Program-made: the position numbers and the translations under genes
Notes under the pieces: generated by a model
What the model saw: the letters and a program-made list of their open reading frames with translations, nothing else
What the model was told of the DNA's origin: nothing
Database searches by the model: none
Part shown: piece by piece, positions 21,013 to 31,874 of the stretch
How positions within the stretch are numbered: position 1 is the first letter of the stretch
Layout of the letters: each line of letters begins with the position of its first letter
NCBI RefSeq assembly: GCF_001547935.1
Contig: NZ_AP014635.1
Location: 310,001 to 374,000 of the forward strand
Source: Vibrio tritonius
GTDB lineage: Bacteria; Pseudomonadota; Gammaproteobacteria; Enterobacterales; Vibrionaceae
DNA: 64,000 nucleotides
Direction of reading: 5' to 3'

Positions 21013-21810
21013 ATGAAATCATTATTTAAAGTGTCACTGCTTGCCGCTACCGTTATGTTAGCTGTTGGCTGCCAGAAAGATGAACCTACAAAAGCTGACA
21101 CTAAACCAGCTACTGAGCAATCGCAAAGCGCAGTAAACTTTAAATCAGACGATGACAAAGCAGCTTACGCTATTGGTGTGTCATTTGCGAATTACCTATC
21201 CACTAGTCTAGAAAAACCAAAAGAAATTGGTATTGAGCTGAACAAAGATATTGTTCTGCAAGGTATTGAAGATGCATTTGCTGGTAAAGCGGGCATGAAA
21301 GACGAAGAGACTCGTGAAGTTCTACAAGGTCTTGATAAACGTGTTGCTGAAAAGATGAAAGCTCAACAAGAAGAGAAAGCAGCAGCTAATGAGAAAGCAG
21401 GTGCGGATTTCCGCGCTAAATTCGCTAAAGAGAAAGGTGTTAAAACCACTAAGTCTGGTTTGATGTACCAAGTAGAAAAAGCCGGTTCTGGTGAATCACC
21501 TAAAGCGACCGATACGGTTGAAGTTCATTACAAAGGTACGCTAGTGGACGGTACTACGTTCGATAGTTCATATGATCGTGGTGAGCCAGTAACATTCCCA
21601 CTAAACAAAGTGATTCCTGGTTGGACCGAAGGTGTTCAACTGATGAAAGTTGGTGCGAAATACAAATTTGTTATCCCACCACAATTGGCTTACGGCGCAC
21701 AAGCAACGCCAACTATCCCTGGTAATTCAACGCTTGTATTTGAAGTTGAATTGTTGAAAATTGAAAAACCGGATGCAAAGGCAGCGAATAAGCCTCAAGC
21801 TAAAAAGTAA
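21013..21810 (+). CDS. fkpA: FKBP-type peptidyl-prolyl isomerase FkpA
   Basis: FkpA is a periplasmic prolyl isomerase and chaperone. The 265-residue protein has a signal ending LAVGC, an FKBP N-terminal dimerisation domain (about 45-130) and a C-terminal FKBP domain (about 150-250) with GTTFDSSYDRG and VIPGWTEGVQLM. Unlike E. coli FkpA, the signal ends in a cysteine that fits a lipobox, so this copy may be lipid-anchored. The start is the ATG at 21013 behind GGAG. Confidence 0.93.
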   Translation: MKSLFKVSLLAATVMLAVGCQKDEPTKADTKPATEQSQSAVNFKSDDDKAAYAIGVSFANYLSTSLEKPKEIGIELNKDIVLQGIEDAFAGKAGMKDEETREVLQGLDKRVAEKMKAQQEEKAAANEKAGADFRAKFAKEKGVKTTKSGLMYQVEKAGSGESPKATDTVEVHYKGTLVDGTTFDSSYDRGEPVTFPLNKVIPGWTEGVQLMKVGAKYKFVIPPQLAYGAQATPTIPGNSTLVFEVELLKIEKPDAKAANKPQAKK

Positions 21811-21834
21811 TCTTGGTTTTTACTGATTGATGCT

Positions 21835-21863
21835 AAAGGGCCTGTTTTACAGGCCCTTTTTAT
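21835..21863 (+). terminator. Terminator after fkpA
   Basis: GGGCCTG-TTTTA-CAGGCCC stem followed by TTTTTAT. Confidence 0.9.
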
Positions 21864-21983
21864 ATTGCGAAGACGATATAAATTGTTCTACGTCACTTGT
21901 TGATAATATAGAGCAAACCAATATTAAAATTTTCTGATAAACTTACCCTAATTTGTTGAATTATTGTTCTAAGGTCAAAAACA

Positions 21984-22706
21984 GTGACTACCACAGAAAC
22001 CATTAATCCTGATCTGCTGTTGGAGATGGAATCCGTGCATGTGAAGCCTTTTACTCAACATGACAAAGTGATTCTTAAATCTTATGAAGCAGTGGTAGAC
22101 GGCATCGCCAGTTTGATTGGTCCCTTTTGTGAAATCGTTTTGCATTCACTGGAAGATCTTAATACCTCTGCAGTGAAGATCGCTAACGGAGAGAACACCG
22201 GACGCCAAGTTGGGTCTCCTATCACCGATTTAGCCCTTAAAATGCTGAAAGACATTGAAGGGTCGGAACGTAATTTTTCTCGTTCCTACTTTACTCGGGC
22301 GAAAGGAGGAGTTTTGATGAAGTCGATTACCGTTGCTATACGCAATGGCGATAATCGAGTCATTGGATTGCTTTGCATCAACGTGAATTTGGATGCGCCA
22401 TTCTCCCAAATCCTCAATTCATTTTTGCCTACGCCTGAAGCCCAGGCGGCTGCGTCCAATGTTAATTTCGCCAGTGATGTTGAAGAGCTGGTGGATCAAA
22501 CGGTTGAGCGTACCATCGAAGAAATTAATGCCGATAAATCGGTATCGAATAATACTAAGAATCGTCAGATTGTGATGGAGTTATTCGATAAAGGGATTTT
22601 TGACATTAAAGATGCGATAAACCGTGTTGCAGACCGGCTAAATATTTCAAAACATACTGTCTACCTTTATATTCGTCAGCGTAAGACTGAGGAAGATGAC
22701 AAGTGA
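21984..22706 (+). CDS. YheO-like PAS/helix-turn-helix regulator
   Basis: The 240-residue protein has an N-terminal YheO-type PAS-like domain (about 20-140) and a C-terminal helix-turn-helix (about 200-235) containing [16 protein letters not shown]. It starts with GTG at 21984 after AAGG. It leads the tusDCB genes and overlaps tusD by GTGA, as yheO does in E. coli. The regulator's target is unknown; homologues of this family are sometimes called DNA-binding transcriptional regulators without experimental proof. Confidence 0.88.
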   Translation: MTTTETINPDLLLEMESVHVKPFTQHDKVILKSYEAVVDGIASLIGPFCEIVLHSLEDLNTSAVKIANGENTGRQVGSPITDLALKMLKDIEGSERNFSRSYFTRAKGGVLMKSITVAIRNGDNRVIGLLCINVNLDAPFSQILNSFLPTPEAQAAASNVNFASDVEELVDQTVERTIEEINADKSVSNNTKNRQIVMELFDKGIFDIKDAINRVADRLNISKHTVYLYIRQRKTEEDDK

Positions 22707-23110
22707 GTTCTGTTGTGACACCACTGACCTATACGTTGTTAGTGAATGGACCGGCTTATGGTACTCAATCGGCACGTAACGCCTATTTGTTTGCGCAAGC
22801 CTTGTTAGCCAAAGGACACTCGTTGTCTAGCGTCTTTTTTTATCAAGAAGGTGTTCTTAATGGTTCAGCGTTAACTGTGCCAGCTAACGATGAGTTTGAT
22901 TTAGTCAAAGCATGGCAGGATTTGTCTCTTGAGCATCAAGTGCGCTTAGAAACTTGCGTTGCCGCTTCTCTCCGGAGAGGGGTTGTCGGTGACCAAGAAG
23001 CACAGCAACATTCCCTCAAGCAAAGTAATTTAGCTCAGACCTTTACACAAAGTGGATTAGGTAGTTTGGCCGAAGCATTGTTAACTCAGGATCGGGTGGT
23101 GCAGTTTTGA
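22703..23110 (+). CDS. tusD: Sulfurtransferase complex subunit TusD
   Basis: TusD carries persulfide in the TusBCD relay (TusA to TusD to TusE to MnmA) that makes the 2-thiouridine at U34 of Lys, Glu and Gln tRNAs. The 135-residue protein contains the active cysteine C85 in [13 protein letters not shown] and ends [18 protein letters not shown], close to the E. coli protein. The GTG start overlaps the preceding stop. Confidence 0.95.
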   Translation: MSSVVTPLTYTLLVNGPAYGTQSARNAYLFAQALLAKGHSLSSVFFYQEGVLNGSALTVPANDEFDLVKAWQDLSLEHQVRLETCVAASLRRGVVGDQEAQQHSLKQSNLAQTFTQSGLGSLAEALLTQDRVVQF

Positions 23111-23463
23111 GTAAATTAGCTTTCGTTTTCCATTCCTCACCACACCAAACTTCAGCTGGGCGCGAAGCGTTAGATGCGGTATTAGCCGCTTCTGCGTACA
23201 GTGAAGAGATAAGTGTATTCTTTATTGGTGAAGGCGTTTTGCAATTGCTACGTGACCAGCAGCCCGATCTTATTCTTAGTCGGAATTACATCAGTGCATT
23301 TAAATTGCTGGATCTCTATGACATCGAGGATCGAGTCATTTGCCAAGATAGCCTTATTGAATGGGGTATCGATGCCAATGAGTTGGTGATTGATGGTGAG
23401 ATTATTGAGCGTAATCAGTTCGCTCTACGTTTGTCTCGGTTCGATAAAATCATTAATTACTAG
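23107..23463 (+). CDS. tusC: Sulfurtransferase complex subunit TusC
   Basis: The 118-residue DsrF-like protein is the structural partner in the TusBCD hexamer. The TTG start at 23107 overlaps the tusD stop (TTGA). The [24 protein letters not shown] segment is family-typical. It lies 8 bp before tusB. Confidence 0.93.
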   Translation: MSKLAFVFHSSPHQTSAGREALDAVLAASAYSEEISVFFIGEGVLQLLRDQQPDLILSRNYISAFKLLDLYDIEDRVICQDSLIEWGIDANELVIDGEIIERNQFALRLSRFDKIINY

Positions 23464-23471
23464 GGGGGACG

Positions 23472-23747
23472 ATGTTATACATTGTTAAGAGCATCGATAA
23501 GCTGCCTTTGGTAATATCACTACTGCAAAAAGAAGATGCGTTACTTCTCACTGAGGCCGCAGTATATGCTGCCAGTGAGCGTTCATCAGCCTTTTCGCTC
23601 TTGTCTGAGCATAGCTTAACCTACGTATTATCAGAGGATCTCGATGCGAGAGGTTGGAGTGAAAAAGCATCCCCTTTAGTGAAGGTAGTTGATATGTTGG
23701 GGTTTGTAGAGCTTACAGAACAATATAAGCAGTCAATTACTTGGTAA
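23472..23747 (+). CDS. tusB: Sulfurtransferase complex subunit TusB
   Basis: The 91-residue DsrH-like protein is the third TusBCD subunit. It starts MLYIVKSIDKLPLVISLLQ at an ATG behind GGGGG. It ends the tus genes; the str-operon promoter follows within 75 bp. Confidence 0.92.
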   Translation: MLYIVKSIDKLPLVISLLQKEDALLLTEAAVYAASERSSAFSLLSEHSLTYVLSEDLDARGWSEKASPLVKVVDMLGFVELTEQYKQSITW

Positions 23748-23819
23748 GCACTATGACTGTATACTCTTTTTGATTCTCATTTTTCTGCCTCATATGGTGA
23801 AAAAAGATCTGTATATTTC

Positions 23820-23848
23820 TTGACACACCCTCAACGGCTGCATAGAAT
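23820..23848 (+). promoter_or_regulatory. Promoter of the rpsL-rpsG-fusA-tuf operon
   Basis: A perfect TTGACA (23820-23825) and TAGAAT (23843-23848) are 17 bp apart, 69 bp before rpsL. The -10 is followed by TTGCGTCCC. This is the strongest promoter-like sequence outside the rRNA leaders. Confidence 0.85.
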
Positions 23849-23914
23849 TTTGCGTCCCTATTTAGGTAGGGATAGATTTTTCACAAAGCTTACTTTAAGT
23901 AAATCAGGAGCTAG

Positions 23915-24292
<378 letters not shown>

Positions 24293-24309
24293 TGGAATCC
24301 GTTAAGTAA

Positions 24310-24864
<555 letters not shown>

Positions 24865-24939
24865 TGCCTTCTGTGCTGCGAGGTTCTCTCGCAGCACATT
24901 TCTACAATCTAAGGTTAACCTTAGTAAGAGGATACAATC

Positions 24940-27036
24940 GTGGCTAGGAAAACTCCTATTGAGCTCTATCGTAATATCGGTATATGTGCTCACGTAGACG
25001 CAGGAAAAACAACCACTACTGAGCGTATTCTGTTCTACACTGGCCTTTCCCATAAAATTGGCGAAGTTCACGATGGTGCTGCAACCATGGACTGGATGGA
25101 GCAGGAGCAAGAACGTGGTATTACTATCACTTCCGCTGCGACTACGACATTCTGGCGTGGTATGGATGCACAATTTGAACCACACCGAATTAACATCATT
25201 GATACCCCAGGACACGTTGACTTTACTATTGAAGTAGAGCGTTCTCTTCGCGTGCTTGACGGTGCTGTTGTTGTATTCTGTGGTGCATCGGGTGTTGAAC
25301 CTCAGTCAGAAACTGTATGGCGTCAAGCTGACAAATACCACGTTCCACGTATGGTATTCGTTAACAAAATGGACCGTGCAGGTGCAGACTTCTTACGCGT
25401 TGTAGACCAAATTAAAAATCGTCTTGGTGCGACTCCTGTCCCTATCCAATTAAACATTGGTGCAGAAGATGAGTTTAAAGGTGTCATCGACCTTATCAAG
25501 ATGAAAGCCATTAACTGGAATGAAGAAGATCAGGGTATGACTTATACCCATGAAGACATTCCAGCAGAACTTGTTGAACTTGCAGAAGAATGGCGCACCC
25601 ACATGGTGGAAGCTGCGGCAGAAGCGAACGACGAGTTAATGGATAAATACCTTGAAGAAGGTGAGCTAACTGAAGCAGAGATCAAACAAGGTCTTCGTCA
25701 GCGTACGCTTAATAATGAAATCGTGTTGGCTACTTGTGGTAGTGCATTCAAAAATAAAGGCGTTCAAGCTGTTCTTGATGCTGTTATTGACTACCTACCG
25801 TCACCAACCGAAGTCCCTGCTATCAAAGGTATTGATGACGATGAAAATGAAGTTGAACGTCCTGCTGACGACAACGCCCCATTTTCAGCGTTAGCATTTA
25901 AGATTGCGACCGACCCATTTGTGGGTACGCTAGCGTTTATGCGTGTTTACTCCGGTGTTGTGAACTCTGGTGATGCTGTATATAACTCAGTAAAACAAAA
26001 ACGTGAACGTTTTGGTCGTATCGTGCAAATGCACTCAAACAAACGTGAAGAAGTTAAAGAAGTTCGCGCAGGTGACATCGCGGCTGCTATAGGCCTTAAA
26101 GATGTGACAACAGGTGATACTTTATGTGATCCAAACCACAAAGTGATTTTGGAGCGTATGGAATTCCCTGAGCCAGTAATTCAGATCGCTGTAGAACCTC
26201 GTTCTAAGGCTGACCAAGAAAAAATGGGTATTGCACTAGGTAAACTAGCTGCAGAAGATCCATCTTTCCGCGTTGAAACAGACAACGAAACAGGTCAAAC
26301 GCTGATTTCGGGTATGGGTGAGCTTCATCTAGACATCATCGTTGACCGTATGAAACGTGAATTCAGCGTTGACTGTAACGTGGGTAAACCTCAGGTTGCG
26401 TACCGTGAAACCATTCGTGGTAAAGCGGAAGTTGAAGGTAAGTTTGTTCGTCAATCAGGCGGTCGTGGTCAATATGGTCACGTTTGGCTGAAGATTGAAC
26501 CTTCTGAACCTGGCGAAGGCTTTGTCTTCGTTGATGAAATCGTGGGTGGTGTAATCCCTAAAGAATACATCGGCCCGGTAGCGAAAGGTATCGAGGAGCA
26601 AATGAACAACGGTGTGTTGGCTGGTTATCCTGTATTGGATGTTAAGGCAACACTATTCGATGGTTCATTCCACGATGTCGATTCAAACGAGATGGCGTTT
26701 AAGATCGCCGGCTCGATGGCGTTCAAGAAGGGGGCGCTTGAAGCAACCCCTGTGCTACTTGAACCGCTTATGAAAGTTGAAGTAACCACTCCTGAAGATT
26801 GGATGGGAGATGTCGTTGGTGACATTAACCGTCGTCGCGGTCTTATTGATGGTATGGATGATGGTCCTGTAGGGCTAAAAATTGTCCATGCTAAAGTCCC
26901 TCTATCTGAAATGTTTGGCTACGCAACTGACCTGCGCTCTGCAACTCAAGGTCGTGCATCGTACTCAATGGAATTCTCCGAGTACGCTGAAGTGCCTAAA
27001 AATGTTGCAGATGCAATCATTGCTGAGCGCGGTTAA
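24940..27036 (+). CDS. fusA: Elongation factor G
   Basis: EF-G drives ribosomal translocation. The 698-residue protein has the GTPase motifs [22 protein letters not shown] and NKMDRAG, followed by domains II-V. The start is GTG at 24940 behind AGAGG. Length and motifs match the housekeeping EF-G of the str operon. Confidence 0.99.
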   Translation: MARKTPIELYRNIGICAHVDAGKTTTTERILFYTGLSHKIGEVHDGAATMDWMEQEQERGITITSAATTTFWRGMDAQFEPHRINIIDTPGHVDFTIEVERSLRVLDGAVVVFCGASGVEPQSETVWRQADKYHVPRMVFVNKMDRAGADFLRVVDQIKNRLGATPVPIQLNIGAEDEFKGVIDLIKMKAINWNEEDQGMTYTHEDIPAELVELAEEWRTHMVEAAAEANDELMDKYLEEGELTEAEIKQGLRQRTLNNEIVLATCGSAFKNKGVQAVLDAVIDYLPSPTEVPAIKGIDDDENEVERPADDNAPFSALAFKIATDPFVGTLAFMRVYSGVVNSGDAVYNSVKQKRERFGRIVQMHSNKREEVKEVRAGDIAAAIGLKDVTTGDTLCDPNHKVILERMEFPEPVIQIAVEPRSKADQEKMGIALGKLAAEDPSFRVETDNETGQTLISGMGELHLDIIVDRMKREFSVDCNVGKPQVAYRETIRGKAEVEGKFVRQSGGRGQYGHVWLKIEPSEPGEGFVFVDEIVGGVIPKEYIGPVAKGIEEQMNNGVLAGYPVLDVKATLFDGSFHDVDSNEMAFKIAGSMAFKKGALEATPVLLEPLMKVEVTTPEDWMGDVVGDINRRRGLIDGMDDGPVGLKIVHAKVPLSEMFGYATDLRSATQGRASYSMEFSEYAEVPKNVADAIIAERG

Positions 27037-27142
27037 TTATGAATCTATTGCGCTGACGAGCGTTGGCGCATAAAATAGCAATTTCTGGCGCGCCTCAAGT
27101 CAACGTGCTTGGGGTGAATCATAACTAGGAAGGAACACGATC

Positions 27143-28327
27143 GTGTCTAAAGAAAAATTTGAACGTACGAAACCGCACGTAAACGTTGGTACTATCGGCC
27201 ACGTTGACCACGGTAAAACAACTCTAACTGCAGCTATCTGTACTGTACTTTCTAAAGTATACGGCGGTGCAGCTCGTGACTTCGCGTCAATCGATAACGC
27301 TCCAGAAGAACGTGAACGTGGTATCACAATCGCGACTTCTCACGTAGAGTACGACACTCCAACTCGTCACTACGCACACGTAGACTGTCCAGGACACGCT
27401 GACTATGTTAAAAACATGATCACAGGTGCTGCACAGATGGACGGTGGTATCCTAGTTGTTGCTGCAACAGATGGTCCAATGCCACAAACTCGTGAGCACA
27501 TCCTACTAGGCCGTCAGGTTGGTATCCCTTACATCATCGTATTCATGAACAAATGTGACATGGTTGATGATGAAGAGCTACTAGAACTAGTAGAAATGGA
27601 AGTTCGTGAACTTCTAACTGAATACGATTTCCCAGGCGACGACCTACCAGTAATCCAAGGCTCAGCACTTGGCGCACTAAACGGTGAAGCACAATGGGAA
27701 GAGAAAATCGTTGAACTAGCGAAAGCTCTAGACGAATACATCCCAGAGCCAGAGCGTGCAGTAGATCAGCCATTCCTAATGCCTATCGAAGACGTATTCT
27801 CAATCCAAGGTCGTGGTACAGTAGTAACTGGCCGTATCGAACGCGGTATCCTAAAAGTAGGTGATGAAGTACAAATCGTGGGTATTCACGACACAACTTC
27901 AACTACTTGTACAGGTGTTGAGATGTTCCGTAAACTTCTAGACGAAGGTCGTGCGGGTGAGAACGTTGGTGCACTACTACGTGGTACTAAACGTGACGAA
28001 GTTGAACGTGGTCAAGTACTAGCGGCACCAGGTTCAATCACTCCACACACTACTTTTGAATCAGAAGTATACGTACTGTCTAAAGATGAAGGTGGTCGTC
28101 ACACACCATTCTTCAAAGGCTACCGTCCACAGTTCTACTTCCGTACAACTGACGTAACTGGTGACATCCAGCTACCAGAAGGCGTAGAAATGGTAATGCC
28201 AGGCGACAACATCCGTATGACAGTAACTCTAATCGCGCCAATCGCGATGGATGATGGTCTACGTTTCGCGATCCGTGAAGGCGGCCGTACAGTAGGTGCT
28301 GGTGTTGTAGCTAAGATCGTTGCTTAA
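27143..28327 (+). CDS. tuf: Elongation factor Tu
   Basis: EF-Tu delivers aminoacyl-tRNA. The 394-residue protein has [22 protein letters not shown] and NKCDMVDD. Codon use is extremely biased. The start is GTG at 27143 with AGGAAGGA upstream. It ends the str operon; gammaproteobacteria usually carry a second tuf elsewhere. Confidence 0.99.
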   Translation: MSKEKFERTKPHVNVGTIGHVDHGKTTLTAAICTVLSKVYGGAARDFASIDNAPEERERGITIATSHVEYDTPTRHYAHVDCPGHADYVKNMITGAAQMDGGILVVAATDGPMPQTREHILLGRQVGIPYIIVFMNKCDMVDDEELLELVEMEVRELLTEYDFPGDDLPVIQGSALGALNGEAQWEEKIVELAKALDEYIPEPERAVDQPFLMPIEDVFSIQGRGTVVTGRIERGILKVGDEVQIVGIHDTTSTTCTGVEMFRKLLDEGRAGENVGALLRGTKRDEVERGQVLAAPGSITPHTTFESEVYVLSKDEGGRHTPFFKGYRPQFYFRTTDVTGDIQLPEGVEMVMPGDNIRMTVTLIAPIAMDDGLRFAIREGGRTVGAGVVAKIVA

Positions 28328-28359
28328 TTGCAATAATCTTTCTGCGAACCTCGCATAGA

Positions 28360-28386
28360 AAAGGGAAGCTTCGGCTTCCCTTTTTG
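28360..28386 (+). terminator. Terminator of the str operon
   Basis: GGGAAGC-TTCG-GCTTCCC stem followed by TTTTTG, about 35 bp past tuf. Confidence 0.92.
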
Positions 28387-28418
28387 TTGTTTGGAATAAC
28401 TTAATGATAAATATATAT

Positions 28419-28454
28419 ATAATTTATTGGCATAAAAGTTAGCCAATAAATTAT
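28419..28454. repeat. Perfect 13-bp inverted repeat before bfd
   Basis: ATAATTTATTGGC (28419-28431) and GCCAATAAATTAT (28442-28454) are exact complements around a 10-bp centre, in AT-rich DNA 58 bp before bfd. There is no T-run, so it is not a typical terminator. It may be an operator or leader structure. Confidence 0.6.
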
Positions 28455-28457
28455 GGA

Positions 28458-28476
28458 AATAAGAATAGTTATTGTT
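28458..28476 (+). promoter_or_regulatory. Possible Fur box upstream of bfd
   Basis: AATAAGAATAGTTATTGTT partly matches the Vibrio Fur consensus (AATGANAATNATTNTCATT). bfd and bfr are iron-store genes that are commonly Fur-controlled, which supports the reading, but the match is imperfect and AT-rich DNA gives chance hits. Confidence 0.35.
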
Positions 28477-28511
28477 TATATTGTCTTTAGTTTTTATATG
28501 AAGATGATGTT

Positions 28512-28700
28512 ATGTACGTTTGTATCTGCCACGGTGTTTCAGATAAAAAGATTAAGCAGTTAGCCATTGAACATGGTGTGACGGATATTCGTGGAATAAA
28601 AAAATGTACTGCTTTGGGGAGCCAGTGTGGTCGCTGTGTACGCCAAGCTAAAGAAATTTTAGAGCAGGTAAAACCAGTAGAATTACAAAAGGCCAGTTGA
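28512..28700 (+). CDS. bfd: Bacterioferritin-associated ferredoxin
   Basis: Bfd is a small [2Fe-2S] ferredoxin that reduces bacterioferritin to release iron. The 62-residue protein has the Bfd cysteine set CICHG (C4, C6) and CTALGSQCGRC (cluster ligands near residues 39 and 42). It is followed 74 bp later by bfr, its partner. Confidence 0.95.
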   Translation: MYVCICHGVSDKKIKQLAIEHGVTDIRGIKKCTALGSQCGRCVRQAKEILEQVKPVELQKAS

Positions 28701-28774
28701 TTATTTTTTGTTCTTTTTTTGACACTCTAGATTTTGGTTCTTAAAGTTATTAGAACCAACTGGAGGGTATATCA

Positions 28775-29251
28775 ATGAAAGGCGATCCAATTATAATTCA
28801 GCATCTCAACAAAATTCTTGGCAATGAACTCATTGCTATCAACCAATACTTCCTGCATGCCCGAATGTACAAAGACTGGGGCTTAAAACATCTTGCCGAT
28901 AAGGAATATCATGAATCTATCGATGAGATGAAACACGCAGACCATCTGGTCGAACGCATTCTCTTTTTAGAAGGGTTGCCAAATCTGCAAGACCTCGGCA
29001 AATTAATGATTGGTGAAGACACCAAAGAAATGCTAGAAAGCGACTTAAAATTGGAAATGGTCGCAATCCCGGATTTGCGTGATGCAATTGCCTATGCTGA
29101 AGATATTCGTGACTATGTTTCTCGCGATCTCTTCCAAGAAATTCTTGAAGATGAAGAAGAACATGTCGATTGGTTAGAAACCCAATTAGGGCTCATTGAA
29201 ATGACTGGCTTGGAAAATTATCTACAAGCGCAGTTTGTCGATGAAGACTAA
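28775..29251 (+). CDS. bfr: Bacterioferritin
   Basis: The heme-containing 24-mer stores iron. The 158-residue protein has the ferroxidase ligands E18, E51 and H54, further ones in the C-terminal half (EDEEEHVDW), and the heme ligand M52 (DEMKHAD). GGAGG precedes the ATG. It is a true Bfr, not a heme-free ferritin. Confidence 0.97.
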   Translation: MKGDPIIIQHLNKILGNELIAINQYFLHARMYKDWGLKHLADKEYHESIDEMKHADHLVERILFLEGLPNLQDLGKLMIGEDTKEMLESDLKLEMVAIPDLRDAIAYAEDIRDYVSRDLFQEILEDEEEHVDWLETQLGLIEMTGLENYLQAQFVDED

Positions 29252-29274
29252 GCATTTCGACTTTTCTATAATGT

Positions 29275-29304
29275 GCCCAAGCATGTGCTTGGGCTTTGTC
29301 TTTT
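29275..29304 (+). terminator. Terminator after bfr
   Basis: GCCCAAGC-ATGT-GCTTGGGC stem followed by TTTGTCTTTT. Confidence 0.8.
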
Positions 29305-29329
29305 AAACTCGTCCCACTTCACAATTCTC

Positions 29330-29358
29330 TTGCTTACTCCATAGTGATTCTGTACAAT
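29330..29358 (+). promoter_or_regulatory. Candidate promoter of the rpsF-rpsR-rplI operon
   Basis: TTGCTT (29330-29335) and TACAAT (29353-29358) are 17 bp apart, about 100 bp before rpsF. Confidence 0.5.
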
Positions 29359-29456
29359 TCGTGCTCCTTTATTCTCGGTTAACTATCATTCGTTCCTTGC
29401 TTCCTTTGGATGACCGGGCCAAATTGGGAAGCTGAATAATCCGTAAGGAGCAATAC

Positions 29457-29825
29457 ATGCGTCATTACGAAATCGTATTCATGGTGCACCCAGATCAAAG
29501 CGAGCAAGTTGCTGGCATGATCGAACGTTACACTGGTTCTATCACTGAAGCTGGCGGTACTGTACACCGTCTAGAAGATTGGGGTCGTCGTCAACTGGCT
29601 TACCCAATCAACAAACTGCACAAAGCTCACTACGTTCTTATGAACGTTGAAGCTGACCAAGCAGTTATCGATGAGCTAGAAACTGCTTTCCGTTTCAACG
29701 ATGCAGTTCTACGTAACATGATCATGCGTACTAAACACGCTGTGACTGAAGCTTCAATCATGCTTAAAGCTAAAGAAGAGCGTACTAAGCGTGACGAAGT
29801 GAAATCAGAAGCTAACGCTGAGTAA
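29457..29825 (+). CDS. rpsF: 30S ribosomal protein S6
   Basis: S6 binds with S18 on the 30S platform. The 122-residue protein starts [18 protein letters not shown] behind AAGGAG. In enterobacteria priB lies between rpsF and rpsR; here that space holds only a decayed copy. Confidence 0.98.
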   Translation: MRHYEIVFMVHPDQSEQVAGMIERYTGSITEAGGTVHRLEDWGRRQLAYPINKLHKAHYVLMNVEADQAVIDELETAFRFNDAVLRNMIMRTKHAVTEASIMLKAKEERTKRDEVKSEANAE

Positions 29826-30125
29826 TTTCGTTGTGACTATGCGAAGTGAGATATAAAAAACGTTGTTATTTATTCTCTAATTCGAAGCCACGTTGTTGAG
29901 TGTTGTATATCGTCTTTTGACTTTAACTTCATGAAATAGAATAAAAACTGAACTCAGTAAGACAATTTAGTCGGCATTAGTAAAGTTTTTGTGGTGAGTC
30001 ACTAACCAAACCTCAGAATTTAGTACAAGGCAAGTATCATCAAGGTAAGACATTCTGACTTATCTAAAGCTCCGCAAAGGGCTAAAAAAATGATGCTACA
30101 TGCTGACAACATTACTCATATTTAG
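29826..30125 (+). pseudogene. priB: Degraded primosomal protein N (priB)
   Basis: In the frame of rpsF, 91 codons from 29850 end at TAG (30123-30125), close to PriB length (about 100). They carry internal stops: TAG 29937, TGA 29949, TAA 29958, TAA 30003 and TAG 30021; a TGA at 29847 precedes them. The last residues read KKMMLHADNITHI, very like the PriB C-terminus (KMVLHAEQI in E. coli). KVFVVSH at 29985-30005 resembles PriB MPVIVSG. Position between rpsF and rpsR is that of priB. The reading is by eye; only the C-terminal match is strong. PriB normally stabilises PriA during replication restart. Confidence 0.75.
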
Positions 30126-30137
30126 ATCAGGAGATAG

Positions 30138-30368
<231 letters not shown>

Positions 30369-30401
30369 TCGGCACCGTTTATTAAGAAAGAGGATTAAGC
30401 A

Positions 30402-30851
30402 ATGCAAGTTATTCTACTTGATAAAATCGGTCACCTAGGTACCCTTGGCGATACAGTTAACGTTAAATCTGGTTACGCTCGTAACTTCCTTATCCCTCAA
30501 GGTAAGGCTGTTATGGCAACTAAAGCTAACGTTGAAATGTTCGAAACTCGTCGTGCTGAACTAGAAGCAAAAGTTGCTGAAGTTCTAGCTGCTGCACAAG
30601 CTCGCGCTGACAAACTTAACGCTCTAGAAGCTGTAGTTATCGCTTCTAAAGCTGGTGACGAAGGCAAACTATTCGGTTCTATCGGTACTCGTGACATCGC
30701 TGATGCGATCACTGCCGCTGGTGTTGAAGTTGCTAAGAGCGAAGTTCGTCTACCTGAAGGTGCACTACGCACAACTGGTGAATTTGAAATCCAAGTTCAA
30801 CTTCACGCAGAAGTTTTCGCAGCTGTGAAACTTCAAGTTGTTGCTGAGTAA
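30402..30851 (+). CDS. rplI: 50S ribosomal protein L9
   Basis: The 149-residue protein starts [17 protein letters not shown] with the long connecting helix (about 41-75) between its two domains. Last gene of the operon. Confidence 0.98.
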   Translation: MQVILLDKIGHLGTLGDTVNVKSGYARNFLIPQGKAVMATKANVEMFETRRAELEAKVAEVLAAAQARADKLNALEAVVIASKAGDEGKLFGSIGTRDIADAITAAGVEVAKSEVRLPEGALRTTGEFEIQVQLHAEVFAAVKLQVVAE

Positions 30852-30870
30852 TCTCTCGGTATTCTGACTT

Positions 30871-30903
30871 AAAAAAAACACCAGCCTCGGCTGGTGTTTT
30901 TTT
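30871..30903. terminator. Bidirectional terminator between rplI and the DUF481 gene
   Basis: ACACCAGCC / GGCTGGTGT stem with eight A upstream and seven T downstream, so it can serve both converging genes. Confidence 0.88.
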
Positions 30904-30920
30904 ATGTCTGTAATTTGGGA

Positions 30921-31703
30921 TTAGAACGAAACAAGAACACTGACGGTAAATATACCATCGTGTTTGAGCAGACCTTCCGGTACTTTATCGTAGTACTGCA
31001 AGTTGTGGCTTAGCTTTAGTGCTATGTCATCTGTGATGTTGTTGGTGATACCGACATCACTTGTATAGATTGTGTTACTGTCACCTGTTACAACGGTAAC
31101 ATCAGCATAAAAATTAAGATTCTTTCTTATCGCCCAATTATTTTTCACGTTCACTCGAATAATTGGCTCTTGGATTAAATCATCAAAAACGACATCATTG
31201 GAGTCTATTTCATCGACATTAGGTTCTTGATACCGATAACCAGGACCTAATTCAAATTCCCAAGTGACTTTTTCGGTGTGCATCAATTGGTAACCTAGAC
31301 CTGCTGATAATGTGTAATCTTTGTAATAAGCAGTGTAGTTGGAGTCGGTACCTTTAAAGCTGCCATATAAATAGCGCTTAGGACCAAGTTTGTAGTCACT
31401 TTGCAGCGAATAGTCCGATTTTCGTTTATCTTTATACGTTTCACGAACTAATTTATAGAGCTTCCATTGCCCTGTCGTTCGGTGACGTCCTTCGGTGTAG
31501 CTGGCTTGTAACAGTGTGTTCAGGGCTTCTGTATTAGTATTCCCAGAATGTGCTTGATAGCCTAGCTCAACTTGACCTTCCCATGGTGAGGGTACTTTTA
31601 TGTCCGTATTTTCGGGTGCTTCGGTTTGGGGCTGGGTAGTGTCTTCGGCACAAGCAATGCCCGAAAGCAACAAACTAACACTAAAAAGCCAAAATCTGGA
31701 CAC
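30921..31703 (-). CDS. DUF481 (YdiY-like) outer-membrane protein
   Basis: The 260-residue protein has a signal peptide (residues 1-19, ending CA) and a DUF481 beta-barrel domain beginning WEGQVELGYQAHSGNTNTEAL. It ends with an aromatic residue (VSVLVSF), the outer-membrane assembly signal. The start is GTG at 31703 behind GAGG. Function unknown; relatives include YdiY, which appears in acid-stress studies of enterobacteria. Confidence 0.85.
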   Translation of the reverse strand: MSRFWLFSVSLLLSGIACAEDTTQPQTEAPENTDIKVPSPWEGQVELGYQAHSGNTNTEALNTLLQASYTEGRHRTTGQWKLYKLVRETYKDKRKSDYSLQSDYKLGPKRYLYGSFKGTDSNYTAYYKDYTLSAGLGYQLMHTEKVTWEFELGPGYRYQEPNVDEIDSNDVVFDDLIQEPIIRVNVKNNWAIRKNLNFYADVTVVTGDSNTIYTSDVGITNNITDDIALKLSHNLQYYDKVPEGLLKHDGIFTVSVLVSF

Positions 31704-31814
31704 AAAAACCTCTGATGTTCTAATTTTACTGAGTGAATGATAGGGTTTGTACGGTGAATATTAGTCAAGCTTAGGTTAATTCTGCCTGAGAACACACAAA
31801 CTTCCGATCCGGTA

Positions 31815-31842
31815 ATTACAAATTATCTAATACCGCTATAAT
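31815..31842 (+). promoter_or_regulatory. Candidate dnaB promoter
   Basis: A perfect TATAAT (31837-31842) sits inside a small dyad, CCGCTATAATAAGCGG, 33 bp before dnaB. The -35 (ATTACA, 31815-31820) is weak. The overlapping dyad could bind a repressor. Confidence 0.4.
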
Positions 31843-31874
31843 AAGCGGTCATTAAAGCGTTACAGAGTGAAGTC

